NCBI RefSeq assembly: GCF_037975245.1
Contig: NC_092579.1
Location: 12,200,678-12,264,677, forward strand
Length of the DNA: 64,000 bases
Source: Apostichopus japonicus
Lineage: Eukaryota; Echinodermata; Holothuroidea; Aspidochirotida; Stichopodidae
Reading direction: 5' to 3'
The notes below the pieces were generated by a model that saw only the letters and a program-made list of their open reading frames with translations, did no database searches and was not told the origin of the DNA. A program made the position numbers and the translations under genes. Numbering within the stretch: position 1 is the first letter of the stretch; the number at the start of each line of letters is the position of its first letter. This document shows, piece by piece, positions 54,465-64,000 of this stretch.

Positions 54465-55719
54465 CTGATGAAAGGAGAGGAATGCAAAACAAATTAGTCA
54501 CTTTTCTTCAAAGTAACAGCAAAAGTAAAAAAGTCAAACCCTGTTAACAACCAAACTGTCAGCCGTGAAACAAAACATGTATACTCTTCTAGAGGGGCAA
54601 TTTGTGAAAGAAATGGAATTTTATGGTCAGATCAAAGTTATTGGACACTGGTTTGAACAACTCTCAAGAAAGACCTCACTAAATACCAACTCGTTCCATC
54701 AAACTAGGTACAATTTCTTATTAATTTTAGACAACCAAAATACTTATTACAAATTCATTCCAACAAACTAAGGCAACAGGTTTCATTAATTTAGCACAAA
54801 ACAGACCACACTAATTAGCAACTCATATCAATAAACTAAGGCAGAACTTATCAATTTAATACAAACACACCACACCAATTACCGACTGGTTCCAATAGGC
54901 TAAGGCTGAGGTCTTATACATTTAGCACAAAAATGTCTCCTACATTTCTAATTAAAAACTAATACCAATAAACTAAGGCACCATGTCTCAATAATTTAGC
55001 ACAAAAACAGACTACATTAATTAGCATCTCATGCCAATAAACTAAGAAACCAATTAGCTTCATTTTGGTTGCTTGGAATGAGTGGAATTTGTCACTCTGT
55101 ACAAACTATGTCATGGAACTTGTTCAGCCTTTCTGTAAGAATAGTAGTTTAGCACAAAAAAAAACAACATCAAATACCGACTGGTTCCAACAGGCTAAGG
55201 CACCATGTCTCATACATTTAGCACAAAAACAAGAACACACCAAATACCCACTGGTTCCAACAGGCTAAGGCACTGTGTCTCGTACACTTAGCACAAAAAC
55301 AGACAACACCAAATACCGACTGGTTCCAACAGGCTAAGGCACTGTGTCTCGTACATTTAGCACAAAAACTGACCACACCAAATACCAACTTGTTCCAACA
55401 GGCTAAGGCACCGTGTCTCGTACATTTAGCACAAAAACTGACCACACCAAATACCAACTGGTTCCAACAGGCTAAGGCACCGTGTCTCATACAATTAGCA
55501 CAAAAACACACCACACCAATTACCTTTTTCAATAGGCTAAGGCACTGTGTCTCGTACAGTTAGCACAAAAACAGACCACACCAAATACCGACTGGTTCCA
55601 ACAGGCTAAGGCACCGTGTCTCCTACATTTAGAAATGATCTTGACAACAATCAACTGTTGAGAGGACAAGACTGATGTTCATGATACTGGCTCACACTGA
55701 TGTTTTCCTTGAATCTTAC

Positions 55720-55815
55720 TTTTTCTCCAATTTCTGTTAAATCACCTCCAGATAACACTTCCAGATCTCTCTGTAGAGGACAGGCTTGAAGGATCTTCTC
55801 GTATTTGGTGGAGTT
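55720..55815 (-). pseudogene. ABCC (MRP-type) transporter exon, truncated copy B
   Basis: The frame reads NSTKYEKILQACPLQRDLEV then LSGGDLTEIGEK, followed by the donor GTAAGA, exactly the exon border expected before GVNLSGGQ in ABCC genes. The 5' half with the Q loop is missing: similarity to copy A stops at NSTK. Neither copy is complete, and no other ABCC exon is recognised nearby. Confidence 0.8.
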
Positions 55816-55830
55816 TATGATCTTTCAACC

Positions 55831-57862
55831 ACTTGTTCTAAACCTGATCCAGCTTCATTACAGACATCCAAGACTCACAATTTTCCTTCAATTTTCTTCA
55901 TCTTCTTCTTTCACCTGAGACAGTATTGTAAAAGATAAGAAGATTTCATATATTGGAAAGCAGATAGACATTGCAACTAGACTTATTTTTATACACTCCC
56001 TTCCTTCCTCCCCTCCCTCCCCCTGACTACCTAAACAACCCTGACTGCTGCCTCATTGATATAACTATGTATAAACAAATGTATATGATTGTGGTTTAAT
56101 GGCAGAAATAAACGAAACAAATACCAGAGCTTAAATATTTCTGTGTTACTATAGTAAACTGCATACCCAAACGGAAGCATTACAGAATCTTCAATGTCTC
56201 AGACCTCCAGCAGGATGTTACAGTCACAGTTCATGGAGTCTCCTTGTGAATCAGTGTGGCCAATGCAATGCTGTAAAGACAAATATCAAAGCAATATGTA
56301 CAGTATATATATACCTTTGGTGTGAAGTAAATTTTAGTATTTTTTTAAAGTAAGATCATCTTCCAGTTTGCGTATGCAGATACCTTTTTGATGAATGTTT
56401 ACAGACATGAATAAACTGTACCTCTTTTTGTTACTAAGTGCCTGTTTATTTTTAATACTTGCAATATGACTCTTTAATGAACCTTACTAGACATTGCTAT
56501 CAAACATATGGAGTACTTCGTAAAATGCCAAAACTTCCTTTGATGTATATTGTTCACTATAATGGTCAAGCTGATTGAAAGGAATGAATTCAACACAATT
56601 TGAGAACATTTCATCAGCCAAACAATTTGGAGAGCATGTACTAGTTTAAACAAACTTAGCAAGCACATTCATGAGGAACTGGAAAATTGAAAAATGTCTG
56701 AAATAAACATAATTCTTGAAACGAGAAACTTGACAAGTGAAATAAGGACCGACACTTAAGCTACAACATGTACACTTAGCAAAGATGAAAACTGGCTTTT
56801 CAGCCAATACACAAGTACCAACAACATATTAGTATATTCATGGTAAACCCTCATGTGCTTCCATGACTTCTAGCACCTGTGTAATAATATTCTATATCAA
56901 CAAGGACAGAGATACTATATCTTGTACTTATCTCTCAATACTCTTAATATGTGTTTACCCTGAGTTGTGTTCCTCACAACTTTCAATCAATGTTTTCAAA
57001 TTAAAAACCAAATTAAAGACAATTACTCAACAATGAGAGGTTGACTTTGCAAAGTTTGAATTCGGTTTAATAATAATCAAAGTTCTAGTGAAACAGTTCT
57101 GCAGACCATAAAATCATGCCTTAGGCATCAAAAGAAGGCTATGATCTGATAAAGATATGCCGAGAGTTGGACCAATACTGTTAAGCCTAGCTTCAGGTCA
57201 AAATTATGCTAGTTGATCAAATTAATACATGTATATCAATTTAGTTGCCTATGCTAGGTAACATCAGCTTTCATGGAGAGTTTTCTCCATACTTGAACCA
57301 TCACTAACATCAATTAGACCACAGCGCTAGGCCTAATTGCTTGAGAATTTCATTTTACAAAGTACCGTTGCTTGTATAAGAAGCCTAAGATAGGCTAGTT
57401 GGTCCTCATCTCTATCTAGCCTTCGCTTTGGTAGGCTAGCCTAGGTTTCCCATTTTCATTTGGTGGTAGGCCTAGTCTGGGGCCAATTGTTCCCTCCCCT
57501 AACAACGTTATTTTCCTCCCACTTAAAAGTTGAGTAACTTACCTCCCCTACATCATAGGGGAGTCAAGTACGTTTTCACTGGAAACTAACATTTCCAGGG
57601 GAGTTAACTAAGGTTTTTCATGGGAGGCATATTGGCTAGGCTATGTGGAAAGAATAGATGTTGTAAGTGGAATAACTGTAAGAAAATATTTAAAGGGAGA
57701 AAGGTAAAGTTAAGGGTGAAAAATAACATGGTTAAGGAAACTAACATACTATTTTCAAGGGAGGAGACTGTTGTTCTGTAGGCTCTGACTGTATATTCTT
57801 GTAGAGTACAGTAAGCTAAAGAAAGTTGTGATAGTATGAAAATAGAAAATGTGACCATAGGT
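55831..57862. other. No gene recognised
   Basis: About 2 kb without convincing coding sequence. A pyrimidine-AG site near 56275 on the minus strand is followed by a 23-codon open stretch ending in a stop, too short to support. 57300-57480 contains several TAGGCCTA-type palindromes. Confidence 0.4.
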
Positions 57863-58496
57863 ATCTTCCTTGGGACAAACTAAAACGAATGACAGCGAAT
57901 GACCGAATGACAATTGACTTTGTACAGGGTTAATTTTCATTTGCGAATGACAGCGAATGACAACGAATGACAACGAAGGACAGTGTTGAGTGGAGATAGA
58001 ATGATTAACGGAGTCGAGTAAATGCGGTTATTGGTTTTCTGCGCAAAAATAATTTGAGGAAAAACGCGTGTTACGTGGTTGCAGGGTTTTGGTGTAATTT
58101 ACGGATAGAAACCACAGGGAAAGTTTTTGTGTGAGAATGCGCTTGAGTGCTGTGCTTTTTACCTCTGTAGATTTATATAGAAAGATAGCTGAAGCCGTTT
58201 CAAGATTATAGTATTGTTAGTTTCTAACAATAATATCTGAAAAATGACATTAAATTTACTTTTTAAAATCAGACTTACAATTTCGCTAGGCTATAAGGTG
58301 CGTGTTTATCTTGTCCGTACTTTACTAGATCTAGATACCCACGAAGTCTGAACTGTGATATCCGGTTGAAGCAAATGTCTGTGCTGTCATTACTGTCATT
58401 CGTTTTAGTCAACGCAATTTTTTAGTGTGTACAACATATTGTCATTCGTTACGTGTAACGCAATTGTCATTCGTTTTAGTAACACCCATCTTCCTT
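57863..58496. mobile_element. MITE with 9-bp target duplication (Mutator-like)
   Basis: The element proper is 57872-58487 (616 bp). Both ends start GGG and share ACTAAAACGAATGACA as inverted repeats. They are flanked by ATCTTCCTT (57863-57871, 58488-58496). Subterminal copies of CGAATGACA repeat at the left (57890-57980) and GTCATTCGT at the right. A 9-bp duplication with GGG ends fits Mutator-like elements. No coding sequence. Confidence 0.75.
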
Positions 58497-60470
58497 GTGT
58501 AACTGTTCAGTGATTGTAAGATAAAAAATGTGTGTGAATAGGCCGGATTGTTTGCATAGGATTGTATGCGAACATGGGGTAATTTACATGCATGGAATTC
58601 ATAGTGGTAATGGGTTGTTTGCTTGTATGGCATTCATTGTGGGAATGAAATAACATAGACAATTTAGCCTATACAGTAGGTATGCCCTCCTTGGTTCCTG
58701 TCCTTGTTTTCCTATTTACCACTTTCTTCAATTACTACAAGTACAAGTGTCTCTTTGAAATATGTTCCTTTCTTTCACCAAACTCTCCTAAATCATTTAA
58801 TTACTACGTACAGTTGCTTCACTACCTAAATTAATTCTTTCCACAGCCAAGCCGTCTTTCTTTCCTCCCCTGAAAAACTTTGGTTTCAACCCCTAAAAAT
58901 AATTTCTGGGAGGAAACTATTGTTTTTATTCTTGAAAGTTGGAGAAGAAACCAACGGCCTTGCCTGTCATGATGGAAAAAAAAAAAAGGAAAGAGAGAGA
59001 GCTTTCATCCTAAGCTAATTTGTCCGGCTGCGAGTTTCTTGAGGATGTGTTACTGTTAAGTGCTAGATGGCATAGCCTAGGCTATGGTAGGCTACTCTGG
59101 TAGGAATTTAAAGACATTTAGGCCTATAGGCTAGGCTAATTAAGTTAGGCCTAGCCTAACTGTACTAGCCTTAACCAGAAAGTAATTAGGCCCAACCAGC
59201 TAGGTCTAGTATTTTGTCGGAAGATATAAAGTGACTTACTGTACTTACGTTTGTCTAGTGAATATCATATTAGGCCTAGATTAACATTCCAACTAGTATA
59301 GACGCCAGTGCCTACGTGAGCTAGCCTATCGTTAGGCCTAAGCAATACTATTATATGATAGGCTAGCGTAATTTCTCACGCTCGCTGACTCAAACAATGT
59401 GAAGTACTAACTTGCTCCACAAAACTTATACACAACCTTCGAGCTGGCGAATATATCTGCCATTCACATTCTTTGGCAGTTACCCCCCATACAGAATAGG
59501 CTACAAATTACAATTACGTATGAATTGCTAGCCAAAGGCTGCCAGGAAGCGAACTGCACTGCTCGTGTAACCTTTCGTGAGCAAATTATATACAGATCAT
59601 AATTCGCGCTCCGTTGCTTAACCTTTGACCACGACCGTGTGCGTCTATGGCAAGCCATGTGGGACAAACACCGCATAATATATCAACCTATTAATTGAAA
59701 AAAAAAATAAACAAGCAATGACATGCTAGATGCATATCCATTTGAAATCATTACATTTACAACGAAACAATTCAAATGGTCTCATAACATAGGCCTAAGG
59801 TCAGTAAACATGTTGGTCAAGATAATTTATTGAGTTCGCTGCGAATCTCGTCAGAAAAGTTGTTTTAATGACCAATATATCATTACCCGAATGGCCCGTT
59901 GGTCTGGAATTAGGCCTAGGCGGGACAGTAGGCCTACTGTCATGATCAACCCGGGGGGGGGGGGGGGGGCGAGGGTGTAGGTCTGGCGTATCCATGGGGC
60001 AGACATTCTAAAGATAATAATTTACACTTTTTGAGGGGGACTCTTGGGGCGAATCTTGACATAAAAATGTCAGCCTAAAATTGTTTGGCTAGCTGCATGA
60101 ACATTTTCAGATACAACAAATTTTGGCAAAAACTGCTTGAATTTTGTGATAAAATGTCACATTTGAGATTTTTTAGGTACATTGTCTGAATTTTTAACCC
60201 ATTCTCCAATATAAATGAAGGTATTAAATGAAATTCACTGTTTCTGTGATCCATGTAGAGGTTTTGTTCTTAAAGTCTTACCTTTTTGTGCAGAGTTCTA
60301 GAGCATCTGTTCCTTATGCATGTCTTGAAGTAGAGGTTGGGTAAAGTAGAGGTTTGCTAAATTTTAATAGAATCAATAGTTATATCTACTTCAGTTGCTG
60401 TAACTGTATCTTAGGTGCCCCCCCCCCCTCCCTCTGCCAGGTTTCATCTAGGATGAACCACTGGTGCTGT
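58497..60470. other. No gene recognised; TAGGCCTA-rich
   Basis: About 2 kb with many palindromic TAGGCCTA and GCCTAGGC-like words (59100-59350, 59790-59940), a G16-type run at about 59953 and no coding motif. Such words are common in echinoderm introns in my experience. Confidence 0.45.
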
Positions 60471-60545
60471 GATCGAGTGGATAAAGGCAATGGCATTTGA
60501 AGCAATGAGGTTTGGCAATCAGGAGGTTCTATGTAAGGTGGGTTT
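60471..60545 (+). repeat. Possible tRNA-Ser/Leu-derived SINE head
   Basis: GTGATCGAGTGGATAAAGGC resembles the A-box region of class II tRNAs. AGGAGGTTCTATG sits where a B box would be, but is degraded. Low confidence. Confidence 0.35.
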
Positions 60546-63500
60546 GTCATCCAAGAGCAGTCTACAGTTTTCCCATCTGAAATGAGTTTCTAAATTTTAT
60601 ATAAAATGTTGAATTGGAAGCCACCAGTAGTGTAAGTTGTGATCCATACACCTGTGCGGGCTTCTCCCACATTTGTGTTTGGTTAAGCTTTGTAAAAATA
60701 ACTGCTCATTATTATTATTACAAGCTGGGCCGTGTAACCCCATTCTTATCTTTGGAGTGGGGGGAGTGGGTATCTGCACTTGTTGGATGTGTAGTGCAAT
60801 TGGACGCCAAGATTAAGAAACAGAAAACCACATTTACATAATGTTACAGCTCTGACATAAATCTTAGCTTTATAAGAAACTCAAAGGACAGCCATTTATT
60901 TTACGGCTCCGTGGAAGCTGGAATCCTTTTTATTTATCAACAGCATACATACACACCATAATTGAATGATAATTAAACAGTAACATAAAAGATAAAAGTA
61001 CTTAAACTGAAAACATGATAAGAAAATGACATCCCTTGATGAAAGTACAGTGAACTGGAGCCTCTGGAGAGAGATGTATACTAATACAAGCCTTTTAATT
61101 AGGTTGTGATATTGTGTGTTCAATCACATCTATAATAAGCAACAATGTGGGTAATCATTAATAAGTACTCATTTGAGTGGGAAAATAAAGCCTACAGGTT
61201 GTCAAATAATTCATTGTTAACAGTTAGATCATATAGCAAACAGAACAAGTAGCTACAAAGGAACGTACTTCCTTCATAAAATATCGCCCCAAGTGTCTTG
61301 CAGCATATATTATGTAACTTAATTATACTCAACTATCAGAGTGAACAACAGAGTAAACAACTCTACAGTAAAGCCCACCATTTGAATACTGTACTATCTT
61401 CTGAATGAATGGAAACAGTTAAAAGATAGTTCATACTGTTCCAGTCTTTGATACACTGTGTATGAAACCGGTGGGGATTATAAAGGTAGGTTTTACACGC
61501 TTCACCATGATGTAAGAAATATAAGGGTAATAAAAGGAATATCATACCATCAAAGAATATATAACATTAACTCAAAGGTCACTGTACATCTTGTCCTTTG
61601 ATGTTAAAGTCTCACTATGCAATCCATCTGGACGGTCTGAATAATAATGTTTTGGAGGTTTCTATTCTCGCTCGTTCTCTGAGATTCGGCCAAAATATTT
61701 GGCAAACAATGCACCTACAAGATTGTCTGCTTATTAAGTACACAATGGTACCAAAAAAGGGTTAGGGAACAGTTTGTTCGTGTTTATAATGGAAGGCATA
61801 ATGGGGTTTTATACCTAAATATCACATGAAAGTAAGTACAAACAATGAAGGATATTCATCAGAACACAACTACGAGGCAAGTTATAAAACCAACCAATTT
61901 ACTCAGTTTTGAAATGTAAGTAAAAACAGAGGAGCTGTGTGCTATTCATGACCAACATTTTTGTTTGTGTTTACGTCATATGAAAAACTCAAAATACCCA
62001 TATCCCAATGGATTTAAAGAAAAAATTGAAACCATAGAAAATAAGTTGACAGTCGGGTCAAGTAGCTACTGGAAAGTTCCCTAAAAACACTTTAATGAGT
62101 TTTACTTCAGCACCGTCGAAATGGGTGCAATTAGTCTGTAAATATATGATGCTTGGCATGGCAAAACATGGATGGGACAGACATTGAGACTTTCATATTT
62201 AGAGAGGACAGAAACAAGCAAACAAGCAGAGACTTAAAGTTGAATCCAGATGTCCTTTTATCACTGAATGGAGAATCGGTTGAGAGAGCATTTCAGAGAC
62301 GAAGCCTGAATTAAAAGCTAAAAGATCAATCAATTTTGTGAAATAGCATTTAACGTACTACACTTTTCATTCAATTCTAATTACCACCAGGTGAAGGCAA
62401 TATTATACAATATTTCTGTACGAAACCCTTGGTGTATTTCTCCCCCTCCAACCCACGCCCAAAGAGGTGCAACTTCACATGGCTAATTAGCCTGATCATG
62501 CACCTCTGTCCCTTCTGCTATATGAAAAGTAAAGTAAGACATCTTATAATCCTCTCTTACATTTGATCTTTCTGTGGTTTTAAGAATTTTGCATATTTTA
62601 AATATTCAGGGTGGCATTTAACCCCCCCCCCCCCACTTTCCCACACCCATCACCACCAAGAAATATGAAAATGGATGAAGTAAACAGGGTGAGAGAGAAC
62701 TTCAGTTGCTACTGTTTGTTCTAATAATGTCCTCATAGATAATACGGAAACCTCAAGTCTGCAATATAAATCCACCGTGACAAAATGATGATATTTCGGT
62801 TGCTTTTATTCCCAAGATGCACTATTGTTCTTGTTTTGTTATTATATTTATTTCCTATTCCTGTTGGCCTGGTTACATACCGTCACGAGAATCCGACAGT
62901 GGCGCATCCTGGTCGACCGAGTGGGGAAGGAAAACCAAAACTTGCAACAACATCAACGACAGAGCAAATACAGACTTGTGACACGTTGTGACAACGTCAC
63001 AGCAAAATCACATCATTATAGCAAATGCCCAAAAAGATGGCTGAATTAAGAAAGAAAACAGTTTCTCCTTTCTCCCCTCTTTTTGGTCGTGGCAACATCC
63101 CAGTTTGGAGAGAAAGTCAAGCAATTTTGGAGGATCTAGTTTAAGGAGATTGGAGGAAGACAGGGTTTAAAGGTGACATGCACTACTGTAATATGACTAA
63201 AAGTGGAGCTATATTCCATGCAGGCAATTTAGATTAAAGGAGCACTTTTTTCCCCATTTTTTTGTTTTAAACCGTTTGTTAGCCAAACACTAAAGCTAGA
63301 AACAGTAAAAACATGGTAAAGACTAACGCTAACAGCTAATATGGACATAGTCGGAGGTTAAAACTTCCTCTTTGTGTAATTTCTATCATTTGAACATCAA
63401 TTATGTTCGTATTTGATATGGAATACATGGTTTGGTTTTTTATTGAGATTTTTCAAGCTGAATGCTACTTTAACTGAACAATAAACATAGAGTCTGGCAG

Positions 63501-64000
63501 GATCAGAACTGATGTTTTCAGAAAATCTGGCAAATCTAAAATAATATTCTTTGAGAATCTCCTGGGTATTAATTCTCTAAACTATAGTTTCATTATGAAA
63601 TTATCTTCTTGTATTTTTTTTCTTTCTGATGTTCAGCAAAGATACACACATTACCATAAAAACATTTTTTCATGCAAAAAAAGGGTGAAAGTGAAGCTTA
63701 CGAAAACAATATCACTTCAAAAATAATTTCAAAACAAAACACTCAATTGAAAAGTAAACAAAAGCTGCAGGCAAGTCTTTTCAAACATGTAAGTCTAGTC
63801 AAACCAATCCGAAAACAACTGCAATTTGGGGGGTAAGGATAGGTGGGGGGTAGAGGTTGGGTAGAACAGCACTGATTAAACCGAGTTCACCAACAAAAGT
63901 AAAGCAAAGCATTGATTTATGACTCACATAAAAGGTGACATGATTTCTACACTTAAAACCAATCACTTTGTGTAATCATTAATGAAGAATATCAAAACAA
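60546..64000. other. No gene recognised
   Basis: About 3.4 kb of AT-rich sequence. An AATAAA on the minus strand near 60930 could mark a 3' end, but no upstream coding exon is visible. The ORF at 62785-62991 has a hydrophobic start but no other support. Confidence 0.4.

Larger units (their letters stand above)
53534..55830 (-). repeat. Duplicated unit of 66-bp satellite plus ABCC exon
   Basis: Two successive blocks begin with GGAATGCAAAA(G/C)AAATTAG (about 53539 and 54478), run through 66-bp repeats and end in an ABCC exon relic. The satellite unit contains TTCCAACAGGCTAAGGCAC and TTTAGCACAAAAACAGACCA. Units at 55150-55630 are nearly identical; those at 53800-54200 and 54640-55060 are diverged. 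Both exon copies are followed, on the minus strand, by the same intron-like sequence (TTCAAGGNAAACATCAGTGT) and then the satellite. Confidence 0.8.

Noticed and set aside
55218-55532. Cys/Trp-rich repeat protein on the minus strand (22-residue units with CAKCTRH and ALACWNQ)
   Set aside because: It is the translation of the 66-bp satellite; the period equals 22 codons and the frame has no start context or flanking exon.
53800-55630. CRISPR-like repeat array
   Set aside because: Units are 66 bp, head to tail without unique spacers, in a eukaryotic genome; it is a satellite.
56205-56276. Short terminal exon on the minus strand after CTTTACAG
   Set aside because: Only 23 codons, no homology recognised and no partner exon.
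62785-62991. Small secreted or membrane protein
   Set aside because: The hydrophobic N-terminus is the only support; no splice or regulatory context.

Overview
This window reads as non-coding, transposon-rich DNA of a metazoan, most likely a marine deuterostome such as an echinoderm. The grounds are host exons with GT/AG splice borders, a C-terminal SRP68-like protein on the minus strand, a metazoan ABCC-type exon, many (TA)n tracts, and frequent use of the octamer TAGGCCTA in single-copy stretches. Nothing bacterial is present. The species call is inference.

Layout. 1-2760: a nearly intact CR1/L2-group non-LTR retrotransposon. 2870-4675: tRNA-like 157-bp tandem units and small dispersed repeats. 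4690-5306: a TTAA-flanked MITE. 6511-12400: a complete but decayed Ty3/Gypsy element with 190-bp LTRs and a CAGTG target duplication, itself invaded by a 5'-truncated CR1/L2 copy. 12800-21450: a three-level nest. A decayed Kolobok/Mutator-like transposase gene is split by a 4.15-kb TA-flanked element, which is split by a 1.5-kb hAT-type element, with four related TTAA MITE copies around them. 22433-25640: a Penelope-like element between terminal repeats and TA tracts.

26511-33763: the best candidate host gene on the plus strand. Two exons (28994-29114 and 33312 onward) join in phase, and the last exon carries an in-frame TAA. Foldback, tandem and purine-rich repeats lie in its introns and beyond. 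35742-37283: a 1.54-kb inverted-repeat element whose arms hold about 29 CTTAAG palindromes. 38818-40175: a Jockey-like fragment. 41340-43520: an array of tRNA-like repeats with 161-bp period.

45074-46630: the last two exons of SRP68 (minus strand) with an in-frame TAG. 46900-53230: a Jockey-like retrotransposon in minus orientation, with its RT domain cut by a 2.04-kb hAT-type element. 53534-55830: a 66-bp satellite and an ABCC (MRP-type) exon, duplicated together. 57863-58496: a MITE with 9-bp target duplication. 58500-64000: no gene recognised.

Most of the sequence records layered insertion. Host function is visible only in SRP68 (a signal recognition particle subunit), the unidentified plus-strand gene and the broken ABCC exons. 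All identifications rest on motifs read by eye; no database search was possible.
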